Assembly: GCF_037974265.1 (NCBI RefSeq)
Contig: NZ_CP150233.1
Coordinates: 1,860,001-1,924,000 of the forward strand
Length of the DNA: 64,000 nt
Reading direction: 5' to 3'
DNA from: Paenibacillus sp. FSL R5-0623
GTDB taxonomy: Bacteria > Bacillota > Bacilli > Paenibacillales > Paenibacillaceae
Shown here: in pieces, positions 1-8,297 of the stretch
Position numbering within the stretch: the stretch's first letter is position 1
Layout: the number at the start of each line of letters is the position of its first letter
Notes under the pieces: model-generated
Seen by the model: the letters and a program-made list of their open reading frames with translations, nothing else
Told to the model about the DNA's origin: nothing
The model's database searches: none
Translations under genes and position numbers: made by a program

Positions 1-1
1 G

Positions 2-1084
2 GAACAAGTCATTGGTGCCTTGATGGAGAACTTGAAACAACTTGATTATCCGAAAGATCTGTACGATGTGTTTGTCATCTGTGACAACTGTACGGATGGA
101 ACGGCTCAAATTGTCAGAGAACATGGATTAAACGCATGTGTACGTACTAATGCCGATTTAAGAGGTAAAGGGTATGCCATCGAATGGATGCTTAAGTACC
201 TGTGGAAATTGCCACGTCAGTATGACGCAGTTGTTATGTTTGACGCGGATAACCTGGTTGACCGTAACTTCTTGCTTGAGATGAATGATGACTTGAACAA
301 TGGTTCGCGTGTTATCCAAGGATATATTGATACGAAAAATCCGGAGGATTCCTGGATTACTGCAGCTTACGGTGTTTCTTACTGGTACATCAACCGTCTG
401 TGGCAGTTGTCTCGTCATAACTTGAATATGGCGAATTTCCTCGGTGGAACCGGAATGTGCTTTGAGACCAACCTGTTGAAGGAAATTGGTTGGGGTGCAA
501 CAAGTCTGGTTGAGGATCTGGAGTTTACGATGCGCAGTGTGCAACGTAATGTGTATCCTGTTTTCAACTATGACGCCAAAGTATTTGATGAGAAGCCATT
601 AACATTCAAAGCTTCAGCGAGACAACGTCTGCGCTGGATGCAAGGTCACTTTACAGTTGCGCGTAGATACTTCTTCCCGCTGCTATGGCAGTCCATTAAG
701 GAAAGAAGCCTGGTGAAATTTGACCTTGCTATCTACGGAGCCAATGTCTATGTGGTGTTGCTTACGTTCCTGATGACGGCTGTGATGTGGGTAGACATGG
801 CTATATTCAGTGGTCCGCACATTGCTAATATTTATGGATACTTCCCTTTATGGGTTGGGTTCGTGGCTATTGGTTTGAACATTCTGACGTTCCTGTTGTC
901 CATGGCGCTGGAGAAGGTTACCTTTGCCAAAGTTTATCTATATCTGATTTTGTTCCCGATCTACCTGCTGTCTTGGTACCCGATTACGTTCTACGCTTTC
1001 TTTACGCAGAACAACAAACAGTGGAGCCACACTCAACATACACGTGTTGTACGGTTGGATGAGGTGCAAAGCAAACAAGGGTAA
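2..1084 (+). CDS. Family 2 membrane glycosyltransferase (5' end outside window)
   Basis: The reading frame is open from the first bases of the window, so the N-terminus, including the usual first nucleotide-sugar-binding strand, is missing. What remains shows the processive GT2 pattern: a DAD metal-binding motif, an ED catalytic pair in LVEDLEF, and a QxxRW-type motif (RQRLRWMQG). Three or more hydrophobic segments follow near the C-terminus. This arrangement is typical of BcsA/NodC/hyaluronan-synthase-like enzymes that polymerise or transfer sugars at the cytoplasmic face of the membrane. The sugar donor and product cannot be read from the sequence. The ATG at 23 is internal to the domain and is not considered the true start. 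Confidence 0.85.
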   Translation, partial: EQVIGALMENLKQLDYPKDLYDVFVICDNCTDGTAQIVREHGLNACVRTNADLRGKGYAIEWMLKYLWKLPRQYDAVVMFDADNLVDRNFLLEMNDDLNNGSRVIQGYIDTKNPEDSWITAAYGVSYWYINRLWQLSRHNLNMANFLGGTGMCFETNLLKEIGWGATSLVEDLEFTMRSVQRNVYPVFNYDAKVFDEKPLTFKASARQRLRWMQGHFTVARRYFFPLLWQSIKERSLVKFDLAIYGANVYVVLLTFLMTAVMWVDMAIFSGPHIANIYGYFPLWVGFVAIGLNILTFLLSMALEKVTFAKVYLYLILFPIYLLSWYPITFYAFFTQNNKQWSHTQHTRVVRLDEVQSKQG

Positions 1085-1159
1085 GGAACCTGCATGCGAT
1101 ACTTTGTTGACATCTGATATCACAAATGTGTAATTCACGAAAAAAAGTTGTGAAGAATG

Positions 1160-1188
1160 TTGACAATGTATTTCATGGGTGATATAGT
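1160..1188 (+). promoter_or_regulatory. Sigma-A promoter of the infC operon
   Basis: TTGACA at 1160-1165 and TATAGT at 1183-1188 are separated by 17 bp, close to the sigma-A consensus. Transcription should begin near 1195, giving a leader of about 200 nt before infC. Confidence 0.75.
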
Positions 1189-1194
1189 ATTCAA

Positions 1195-1366
1195 GTGCCT
1201 TAAAGCGAATAGCAATGGAATCACAAGCAGAAGTCCGACTTCTCACCTGATCAACAAACATGTTGGCTGGTCAACGATCCCAATAATTTATGAAGTGTAT
1301 ACTCATGAAGAATTGTGTTGATTACAGGGATGTCGGTAGCTTGACCGGCATCCCTTTTATTTTTGT
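1195..1366 (+). promoter_or_regulatory. Probable ribosomal protein L20 leader (autoregulatory RNA)
   Basis: The roughly 170-nt leader lies between a strong promoter and infC and ends in an intrinsic terminator. It contains the segments AGTCCGACTTCTCACC and GGTCAACGA, which resemble the 23S-rRNA-mimicking core of Bacillales L20 leaders. In Bacillus subtilis, excess L20 binds such a leader and promotes premature termination of infC-rpmI-rplT. Assignment rests on position, terminator and remembered motif; a covariance-model search was not possible. Confidence 0.65.
1327..1366 (+). terminator. Attenuator terminator upstream of infC
   Basis: An 11-bp stem (GGGATGTCGGT at 1327-1337 with ACCGGCATCCC at 1344-1354, one G-U pair) is closed by a 6-nt loop and followed by a U-rich tract. 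It sits 36 nt before the infC start, so it acts within the leader. Confidence 0.8.
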
Positions 1367-1401
1367 TTAACTGGATATTCAAAATGACCTGGAGGTGGAC
1401 G

Positions 1402-1914
1402 ATTATTAGTAAAGATCACATGATTAATGATGAGATTCGGGCGAAGGAAGTACGCCTTGTCGGAGCTGAAGGAGAACAAATTGGGATTACGCCCATTCGC
1501 GAAGCACTGCAAATGGCGATTGACCTGAATTTGGATCTGGTCAATGTGGCACCACAGGCTAAACCGCCGGTGTGTCGTATTATGGACTATGGCAAATTCC
1601 GCTATGAGCAACAAAAGAAAGATAAAGAAGCCCGTAAGAACCAGAAAATTGTTGATATTAAAGAAGTATGGTTCCGTTCCAATATTGAGGAGCACGATTA
1701 TCAAACGAAGCTTCGTAATGTAGTTAAGTTTTTGAACGAAGGCGACAAAGTGAAATGTTCTGTTCGTTATCGCGGACGTGAAATTGCACATGCCGCGATT
1801 GGTCAACGGATTTTGGAGCGCGTTAAGGTAGAAGTTGCAGAACTTTGTACTGTTGAACGTCAACCAAAATTGGAAGGCCGCAGTATGATCATGATCTTGG
1901 CTCCTAAAGCCTGA
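1402..1914 (+). CDS. infC: Translation initiation factor IF-3, with AUU start
   Basis: IF-3 binds the 30S subunit, keeps it apart from 50S and proofreads start-codon selection. The 170-residue product has the normal family length, with the N-terminal domain (NDEIRAKEVRLVG), the linker motif (KPPVCRIMDYGKFRYEQQKK) and the C-terminal domain ending in LAPKA. The family N-terminus (I)ISKD begins at an ATT codon: ATT codons occur at 1402 and 1405, behind GGAGGTGG at 1391-1398, and no ATG or GTG fits this position. An AUU start is known for infC and supports autoregulation, since IF-3 discriminates against it. First gene of infC-rpmI-rplT. Confidence 0.93.
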   Translation: MISKDHMINDEIRAKEVRLVGAEGEQIGITPIREALQMAIDLNLDLVNVAPQAKPPVCRIMDYGKFRYEQQKKDKEARKNQKIVDIKEVWFRSNIEEHDYQTKLRNVVKFLNEGDKVKCSVRYRGREIAHAAIGQRILERVKVEVAELCTVERQPKLEGRSMIMILAPKA

Positions 1915-1938
1915 TAACATTGGAGGAGGAAACACAAA

Positions 1939-2142
1939 ATGCCTAAAATGAAAACACACAGCAGTTTGAAAGGACGCTTCAAAATTACCGGTTCCGGTAA
2001 GGTCCTTCGTTACAAAGCTCACAAAAACCACTTGCTTTCCCACAAATCCAAACGTGCTAAGCGCGTTCTGAACGGTAACCCAGTTATGGCTGCCGGGGAT
2101 GTTAGACGTTTGAAACAAGGCTTGGCTAACTTGAAAGGCTAA
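1939..2142 (+). CDS. rpmI: 50S ribosomal protein L35
   Basis: A 67-residue, very basic protein starting MPKMKTHSSLKGRFKITGSG, the standard L35 sequence and length. It is a small component of the large ribosomal subunit. It lies 24 bp after infC behind a GGAGGAGG ribosome binding site and precedes rplT, the conserved bacterial operon order. Its level should follow the upstream L20-type attenuator. Confidence 0.96.
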   Translation: MPKMKTHSSLKGRFKITGSGKVLRYKAHKNHLLSHKSKRAKRVLNGNPVMAAGDVRRLKQGLANLKG

Positions 2143-2230
2143 TTCTAATTAGTACATTCCGTATGGGGGATCGGCTACGGCCGTACACATACCACGGATA
2201 CATTTATATTTATTTGGGAGGTTCTTTAAT

Positions 2231-2590
2231 ATGGCAAGAGTAAAAGGCGGTTTTGTAGTACGTCGTCGTCATAAAAAGGTTTTGAAACTGGCAAGAGGTT
2301 ATTTCGGTTCCAAACACCGTATTTTTAAAACAGCTAACGAGCAAGTAATGAAATCCCTGGTATACGCATACCGTGACCGTCGCAACACGAAACGTAACTT
2401 CCGCAGACTGTGGATCGTTCGTATCAATGCTGCAGCACGTATGAATGGTTTGTCTTACAACAAACTGATCCATGGTTTGAAACTTGCTGGAGTAGATATG
2501 AACCGCAAAATGTTGGCTGATCTGGCCGTTAACGACATCAATGCGTTCAACTCTTTGGCTACTGTAGCTAAAGGCAAAATTAACGCTTAA
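2231..2590 (+). CDS. rplT: 50S ribosomal protein L20
   Basis: A 119-residue basic protein beginning [19 protein letters not shown], of normal L20 length. L20 binds 23S rRNA early in large-subunit assembly and, in Bacillales, represses its own operon through the leader upstream of infC. The gene has a GGGAGG ribosome binding site and is followed at once by an intrinsic terminator, which closes the operon. The 88-nt gap from rpmI holds a small imperfect hairpin (GGGGATCGGCTACGGCC region). Confidence 0.96.
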   Translation: MARVKGGFVVRRRHKKVLKLARGYFGSKHRIFKTANEQVMKSLVYAYRDRRNTKRNFRRLWIVRINAAARMNGLSYNKLIHGLKLAGVDMNRKMLADLAVNDINAFNSLATVAKGKINA

Positions 2591-2602
2591 ATTGTATGAT
2601 AC

Positions 2603-2633
2603 AAGCCGCCGTACCTATATGGCGGCTTTTTTT
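2603..2633 (+). terminator. Terminator of the infC-rpmI-rplT operon
   Basis: AAGCCGCC (2603-2610) pairs with GGCGGCTT (2621-2628) across a 10-nt loop and runs into a T tract. Confidence 0.9.
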
Positions 2634-3170
2634 ACGGTTTGGAAGAAATTCGAAGATGAATCTCTGAATGAGTAGAGCGAATAGGCTGTAGTCTGGAGGG
2701 GAACAATGAAACCAGGTAACTGGCTGAATAACCTTCCATGGGAATACATAAAATACGAACGGTGAAATAATACAAATGAAAACAGGTAAATCCCACTCAT
2801 CACTAAAGTTCGCGATACATTTTTGTTATATAACATCACATCGTTGTAACGTTAGTGTGTTAAAACGCTAAATCATTAAGCGTTTTCAATAAAAAAAGAA
2901 CAAAAATATGTGATATTTGGTGATGAAACATCTGGATTTTAACACTGGTTGATTGTATAATCACCTCTAGTAGGCTAGTCCTAGATTTTTCTCTCCATGT
3001 CATAATGTTCGGTTTTTCGACAGATGATAGGATGCTTCAAGGGTGAGAATGCGCTTTTAATGTCGAAGAAACCATACATTCTGCATAAAAGTCATTTCAG
3101 CTATCTGTTAACCGTTCAATTGTAGGCTGGATTGGAATGAGGGATATATCATTAAGGGGGAAAAAGAGAA
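2634..3170. other. Gene-poor intergenic region before nupN
   Basis: Apart from the possible 19-codon frame at 2706, it holds a hairpin (AAAACGCT 2862-2869 with AGCGTTTT 2879-2886, no T tract after it) and a TATAAT box at 2956-2961 with only a weak -35. That box probably drives nupN with a leader of about 200 nt. No known riboswitch motif was recognised. Confidence 0.45.
2706..2765 (+). CDS. Possible 19-residue peptide
   Basis: A 20-codon frame (MKPGNWLNNLPWEYIKYER) starts with ATG six bases after a near-perfect GGAGGGGA ribosome binding site (2695-2702). It stands in the otherwise gene-free 2634-3170 region. The peptide is aromatic-rich (two Trp, two Tyr) and lacks a signal or membrane segment. 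Nothing similar is recognised, and a frame of this length with a good Shine-Dalgarno could arise by chance. Confidence 0.3.
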   Translation: MKPGNWLNNLPWEYIKYER

Positions 3171-4211
3171 ATGAAAAAGATGCTCAGCTTGTCTTTGGTA
3201 ATGTTGCTGGCGGTATCGGTTATGCTCGCGGGTTGCGGTAGCAAACCGAAAGAAGAAACAAATGCCGGAGGAGATACAGGTGGAACTCCCACTGAAGCGA
3301 AATCCGATCTCAAAATCGGTATGGTTACTGACGTAGGTGGAGTTAATGACAAATCCTTTAACCAATCCGCTTGGGAAGCTCTGCAAGCGACTGAAACAGA
3401 AACAGGTGTAGCAGTTAAATACCTGCAAAGTAAATCCGATGAAGAGTACATTCCTAACTTGAACGAATTCGTCAAAGGTGGATATGATCTGACTTGGGGT
3501 ATCGGTTTCCAGTTGGCTGATGCAATCAAGACTGTAGCTGAGCAAAACCCTGATTCCAAACTCGCGATCATCGACAGTGTTGTTGATGCTCCTAACGTTA
3601 AATCCGTAACATTTGCTGAAGAAGAAGGATCTTACCTGGTTGGTGTTGTGGCTGGTCTGACAACAAAATCCAACAAAATTGGTTTTGTAGGTGGTATGGA
3701 AAGCCCACTGATCAAAAAGTTTGAAGTAGGATTCAGAGAAGGTGTTAAAGCAGTTAACCCTGATGCTCAATTCATTTCTAACTACACAGGTGCATTTGAT
3801 AAACCTGACTTGGGTAAAGCAGCAGCAGCAACACTTTACAATGAAGGCGTAGATATTATCTTCCACGCTTCTGGCGCAACAGGTAACGGTGTGTTTAACG
3901 AAGCAAGTGCTCGTAAGAAACAAGGTCAAGATGTATGGGTTATCGGTGTTGACAAAGACCAATCTCTTGAGTTTGGTGATGAGATCACTTTGACTTCCAT
4001 GATCAAAAAAGTTGACGAAGCAGTTAAGCGCGTTAACAAAGAAGTAGTTGATGGTACATTCGCTGGGGGTTCCGAGAACCTGACTTTGAAAGAAAACGGC
4101 GTAGGTATTGCTGATACCTCTACTGCCAATGTACCTGCTGATACACTTGCAAAAGTGGAAGAGTACAAAGAAAAAATCATCAGCGGCGAAATCAAAGTTC
4201 CTACGGAGTAA
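3171..4211 (+). CDS. nupN: BMP-family nucleoside-binding lipoprotein
   Basis: Extracellular substrate-binding protein of a nucleoside ABC importer. The 346-residue protein has a lipoprotein signal with lipobox LAGC (Cys22), a short Thr/Gly/Glu-rich linker, then the BMP/Med periplasmic-binding fold (KIGMVTDVGGVNDKSFNQSA). Homologues include NupN (YufN) of Bacillus subtilis, which binds guanosine. The ribosome binding site is GGGGG at 3156-3160. The ATPase and two permeases follow in the order nupO-nupP-nupQ. A 298-nt spacer with three hairpins separates it from nupO, which should allow more binding protein than transporter to be made. Confidence 0.9.
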   Translation: MKKMLSLSLVMLLAVSVMLAGCGSKPKEETNAGGDTGGTPTEAKSDLKIGMVTDVGGVNDKSFNQSAWEALQATETETGVAVKYLQSKSDEEYIPNLNEFVKGGYDLTWGIGFQLADAIKTVAEQNPDSKLAIIDSVVDAPNVKSVTFAEEEGSYLVGVVAGLTTKSNKIGFVGGMESPLIKKFEVGFREGVKAVNPDAQFISNYTGAFDKPDLGKAAAATLYNEGVDIIFHASGATGNGVFNEASARKKQGQDVWVIGVDKDQSLEFGDEITLTSMIKKVDEAVKRVNKEVVDGTFAGGSENLTLKENGVGIADTSTANVPADTLAKVEEYKEKIISGEIKVPTE

Positions 4212-4244
4212 TTTTGATCTTAGTCGCAAATGAATAATCATTGG

Positions 4245-4467
4245 GGCCGGTCTTGACCGGCCTTATGATTGCAAGAACAGGAACATTTGATCAAGTCATG
4301 ATAACAATTGTACAAGCTTATTGTGCACCAACGCTCCGGTAGGAGCTTTTCTTAAGATAATGGAATTGATATGTTCTGAATGAGCTGAACCATTCGATTA
4401 TCGCAAGAAAAACTTCAGCTAAGCGCGGTCTGTCTTCTTTGAAAGTACGTCGATAGACGTTTTTTTT
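4245..4467 (+). terminator. Three successive hairpins between nupN and nupO
   Basis: Hairpin 1 is GGCCGG (4245-4250) with CCGGCC (4257-4262), weak U tract. Hairpin 2 is GCTCC (4333-4337) with GGAGC (4342-4346), then TTTTCTT. Hairpin 3 is ACGTC (4447-4451) with GACGT (4456-4460), then a run of T to 4467. Each alone is short. Together they suggest partial termination or 3'-end protection of nupN mRNA. Confidence 0.5.
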
Positions 4468-4509
4468 ACGTTTGCGGAACCACACTATATCAGTTATAAG
4501 GGTGATTAC

Positions 4510-6048
4510 ATGGGTGCAGCAACCCCCGTCGTTGAGTTAAAACAAATTACGAAGCGTTTCCCAGGCATTGTTGCCAACGACGCCATCAGCCTTCAGCTTC
4601 GTAAAGGCGAGATCCATGCGCTACTGGGCGAAAACGGCGCTGGTAAGTCAACGTTGATGAATATTGTATTTGGTCTCTATCAGCCAGATGAAGGTTCCAT
4701 TGAAGTGAATGGCAAGCCTGTCATCATCGACAGCCCTAACCGAGCGATCGATCTTGGCATAGGCATGGTGCATCAGCATTTTAAACTTGTACAGCCGTTC
4801 ACGGTAACAGAGAACATTATTTTGGGATCTGAACCAACGAAGGGTCTCAATATTAACTATAAAAAAGCAGCCGCTGAAGTTCAGCGTCTTTCCGAACAGT
4901 ATGGACTTAAGGTGAATCCTCATGCCAAAATTCATGATATTTCTGTCGGAATGCAGCAACGTGTAGAGATTGTTAAAACATTGTATCGCGGTGCAGACAT
5001 TCTGATTTTTGACGAGCCTACAGCCGTATTGACTCCTCAAGAGATCAAAGAACTGATGATCATCATGAAGAAGCTTGTATCTGAAGGAAAATCCATTATT
5101 TTGATCACGCACAAACTGAAAGAAATCATGGAAATCTCCGATACGGTAACGATTATTCGACGGGGGAAAGTGATTGATTCGGTCAAAACTTCGGAAACAA
5201 ATCCGAATGAGTTGGCAGAGAAAATGGTGGGGCGGAATGTCACATTCAAAGTGGACAAAAAACCGGCTACACCTGGAGCCAATGTGCTCGAAGTCAGTAA
5301 ATTAACGGCTAAGAATAAAGAAGGTATTTCGGTTCTGAACCAACTTAACCTGAACGTACGTGCAGGAGAGATTGTCGGAATCGCAGGCGTGGATGGTAAC
5401 GGCCAAAGTGAACTGATTGAAGCCCTTACTGGACTTCGTAAAGTAGAGAGCGGTTCAATTCTTTTGGAGGGCAAGGAGCTGTCCAATCATTCTCCGCGCC
5501 ATATCTCGGAGTCGGGTGTAGCCCACATTCCAGAAGATCGACATAAACACGGACTTGTACTTGATTTTTCAGTGAGTGAAAATATCGTTCTGGAATCGTA
5601 TTATAAAGCACCATACACCCGTAAAGGGTTCCTTAACTTCGATGCCATCAAACAGCAGGCGAAGCGGCTTGTTGAGGCATTTGACGTGCGTACACCAAGC
5701 ATCGAGACCAAAGCTCGGTCCTTGTCCGGAGGAAACCAGCAAAAGGCCATTATCGCCCGTGAGGTAGATAAAAACCCTGAACTGCTTATTGCTGCGCAAC
5801 CAACACGTGGTTTGGATGTAGGGGCTATTGAGTTCGTGCAAAAGCAACTGATTGCACAGCGCGATCAAGGGAAGGCTGTTCTGCTGATTTCATTTGAGCT
5901 TGATGAGATTATCAATGTATCTGACCGAATTGCTGTTATTTATGAAGGCCAGATCGTTGGCGAGGTGCTGCCGGAAGAAACCAATGACAGGGAGCTCGGC
6001 TTGATGATGGCGGGCAGCACCCAAAAGAGAGGTACTGCGCATGAATAA
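4510..6048 (+). CDS. nupO: Nucleoside ABC importer, duplicated ATPase subunit
   Basis: A 512-residue protein with two fused nucleotide-binding domains, the form used by BMP-type nucleoside and sugar importers. The first domain has Walker A GENGAGKST (about residues 40-48), a degenerate signature (ISVGMQQ) and Walker B (ILIFDEPT). The second has a relaxed Walker A (GVDGNGQSE), the signature LSGGNQQ and AAQPTRG in place of a standard Walker B. Such asymmetry is normal in this family, with one site probably less active. It powers the permeases encoded by the next two genes and overlaps nupP by 8 bp, indicating translational coupling. Confidence 0.92.
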   Translation: MGAATPVVELKQITKRFPGIVANDAISLQLRKGEIHALLGENGAGKSTLMNIVFGLYQPDEGSIEVNGKPVIIDSPNRAIDLGIGMVHQHFKLVQPFTVTENIILGSEPTKGLNINYKKAAAEVQRLSEQYGLKVNPHAKIHDISVGMQQRVEIVKTLYRGADILIFDEPTAVLTPQEIKELMIIMKKLVSEGKSIILITHKLKEIMEISDTVTIIRRGKVIDSVKTSETNPNELAEKMVGRNVTFKVDKKPATPGANVLEVSKLTAKNKEGISVLNQLNLNVRAGEIVGIAGVDGNGQSELIEALTGLRKVESGSILLEGKELSNHSPRHISESGVAHIPEDRHKHGLVLDFSVSENIVLESYYKAPYTRKGFLNFDAIKQQAKRLVEAFDVRTPSIETKARSLSGGNQQKAIIAREVDKNPELLIAAQPTRGLDVGAIEFVQKQLIAQRDQGKAVLLISFELDEIINVSDRIAVIYEGQIVGEVLPEETNDRELGLMMAGSTQKRGTAHE

Positions 6049-7120
6049 CGTATTGAAATGGTTTACCCGAGATTCATTTATTTTGCCTGTAGTAGCTATT
6101 ATTATGGGTCTTATTCTCGGTGGAGTTGTCATGCTGATTGGTGGCTACAATCCAATTGAAGCCTATGGTGCACTGTTCACCAAGGTATTTGGTGACATGT
6201 ACAACTTTGGTGAAGCAGTACGGGAAATGACACCACTAATTATGACTGGACTTGCATTTGCATTTGCATCACGTGCAGGGTTGTTTAATATCGGGGGAGA
6301 AGGTCAATTTCTCGTTGGTATGACCGCTGCAACATTTGTTGGTGTTAAATTTGCAGGTTTGCCGATCTACCTTCATGCGCCACTGGCTTTGATTGCCGGT
6401 GCATTGTTTGGTGGTCTGTGGGCCGCTATTGCTGGTTATCTGAAGGCGGCACGTGGGGTCAATGAAGTTATCAGTAGTATCATGTTGAACTGGATTGGTC
6501 TGTATCTGGCCAACCTTATCGTACGCCAATTCTTGCTCTTGAAGGGCGAGAATCGTTCCGTGGATATCAGCGAATCGGCCTCGATTAGTTTGACATGGCT
6601 CTCTGAGCTGATGGGCAATTCCCGTGTACACATGGGGACGTTGATTGCCCTTGTGATGGCTGTGCTCTTTTATATCTATATGTGGAAAACAAAACAAGGT
6701 TATGAAATCCGCGCGGTAGGTTACAACCCTAATGCGGCTGAATATGCAGGTATGCATGTTAACCGGAATATCGTAAAAGCGATGTTTATCAGTGGTATGC
6801 TTGCCGGCCTTGGTGGTGCATTCCAGGTTCTTGGTGTGTTCCAATACCAAACCGTAATGTCGGGTTCACCGGGAACAGGCTTTGACGGAATTGCGGTTGC
6901 CCTGATTGGTTTGAATCATCCGTTTGGGGTGTTATTGGGGGCAGTGTTGTTTGGTACCCTCACGTACGGATCTGCAGGTATGAGTTTTGCTGCGGATGTT
7001 CCGCCTGAGATTATTCGGATTGTGATCGGTTCGATTATCTTCTTCATTGCGGCACAAGGCATCGTGCGCTGGATACTCAAACCGTTCTATTCGAAGCGTA
7101 AGAAAGAGAAGGTGTTGTAG
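6041..7120 (+). CDS. nupP: Nucleoside ABC importer permease 1
   Basis: A 359-residue polytopic membrane protein of the BPD_transp_2 (LivH/RbsC-like) permease family with the typical central sequence GLFNIGGEGQFLVG. Many hydrophobic segments alternate with short loops, and the C-terminus is basic (FYSKRKKEKVL). It forms the translocation pore with the product of the next gene. The ATG lies inside the end of nupO and the stop codon abuts the start of nupQ. Confidence 0.9.
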   Translation: MNNVLKWFTRDSFILPVVAIIMGLILGGVVMLIGGYNPIEAYGALFTKVFGDMYNFGEAVREMTPLIMTGLAFAFASRAGLFNIGGEGQFLVGMTAATFVGVKFAGLPIYLHAPLALIAGALFGGLWAAIAGYLKAARGVNEVISSIMLNWIGLYLANLIVRQFLLLKGENRSVDISESASISLTWLSELMGNSRVHMGTLIALVMAVLFYIYMWKTKQGYEIRAVGYNPNAAEYAGMHVNRNIVKAMFISGMLAGLGGAFQVLGVFQYQTVMSGSPGTGFDGIAVALIGLNHPFGVLLGAVLFGTLTYGSAGMSFAADVPPEIIRIVIGSIIFFIAAQGIVRWILKPFYSKRKKEKVL

Positions 7121-8083
7121 ATGGACTTGTTGACAATTGGGCAAATTATCAATACGACGCTTGTCTTTGCTACGGCATTGATTTTTGCATCACTCGGCGG
7201 AATTTTTTCGGAAAAATCAGGTGTAACCAACCTTGGACTTGAAGGTTTTATGGTCTTTGGTGCCTTTGCAGCTGGAATCGGAGCACATTATGCTCAAGAA
7301 GCGGGCATGGGTGGAACGACATCGGCATGGATGGGGGTTTTGCTCGCGATTGTATTGGGCGTACTGGTATCGCTGATTCATGCCGTTGCGTCTATTACAT
7401 TTAAGGCAGACCAGATTATCAGTGGTATCGTCATTAACTTTTTGGCGGCAGGAAGTACGTTGTATTTGGTTAAACTGTTGTTTGAAGGTTCTGGCGATTC
7501 ACCGTTGGTTCAAGGCTTCAGCAAGTTTGATGTGCCATTGTTGAAAGACATTCCTTTGCTGGGAGAAGCCTTCTTCAAGAACGTATATCCAACGACATAT
7601 CTGGCCATTCTATTCGTATTCCTGACGTATTACATCATGTTCAAAACGCCATTTGGTCTGCGCCTTCGTTCTGTTGGTGAACATCCAAGTGCGGCGGATA
7701 CGGTTGGTGTTAAAGTGCTTCGTTATCGCTATATTGGCGTGATGATCAGTGGTGCACTAGCCGCTATTGGTGGAGCTGCGATTACGTTGACGACTACCGG
7801 TACATTCTCACACAATACGGTTTCCGGCCAAGGTTATATTGCCATTGCAGCTATGATCTTTGGTAAGTGGAATCCGATTGGTGCCTTTGGTGCGGCTGTC
7901 TTCTTTGGATTCTCACAAGCGATCCGAAACTATGTACAGTTGTTTGAATGGTCACAAAGTATTCCCCAGGAAATTATTTTTATGTTGCCTTACCTGCTTA
8001 CCATCATCGTTCTCGTTGCAGCGGTTGGACGTTCTTCGGCTCCGTCTGCACTCGGTGAAGCTTATGACCCGGGTAAAAGGTAA
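7121..8083 (+). CDS. nupQ: Nucleoside ABC importer permease 2
   Basis: A 320-residue membrane protein homologous to the upstream permease, with the conserved segment GVTNLGLEGFMVFGAF. It is the second half of the pore of the NupNOPQ-type transporter, which brings guanosine and other nucleosides into the cell in Bacillus subtilis. Its ATG directly follows the nupP stop codon. A strong terminator follows it and closes the operon. Confidence 0.9.
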   Translation: MDLLTIGQIINTTLVFATALIFASLGGIFSEKSGVTNLGLEGFMVFGAFAAGIGAHYAQEAGMGGTTSAWMGVLLAIVLGVLVSLIHAVASITFKADQIISGIVINFLAAGSTLYLVKLLFEGSGDSPLVQGFSKFDVPLLKDIPLLGEAFFKNVYPTTYLAILFVFLTYYIMFKTPFGLRLRSVGEHPSAADTVGVKVLRYRYIGVMISGALAAIGGAAITLTTTGTFSHNTVSGQGYIAIAAMIFGKWNPIGAFGAAVFFGFSQAIRNYVQLFEWSQSIPQEIIFMLPYLLTIIVLVAAVGRSSAPSALGEAYDPGKR

Positions 8084-8123
8084 ACTTGCAATATGTCAAT
8101 TTACTATCCAAAAGCTTGATAAA

Positions 8124-8150
8124 AGGGTCCGCCTTGCGCGGGCCTTTTTT
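8124..8150 (+). terminator. Terminator after nupQ
   Basis: GGGTCCGC pairs with GCGGGCC with one bulge, and the stem is followed by six T residues. Confidence 0.85.
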
Positions 8151-8297
8151 GTTTCCTTGAGCGTCACCAAGCCACTTTTTCACGTTTAACTTGGTTCTCG
8201 TGCAGATACCCATATTTTCAGGTAGGGACAAAGAAACAGGCGAATTCAGTGATGGACGAATACACTGTTTTGAACGATCCGAGGAGGAGGGGAAAGT

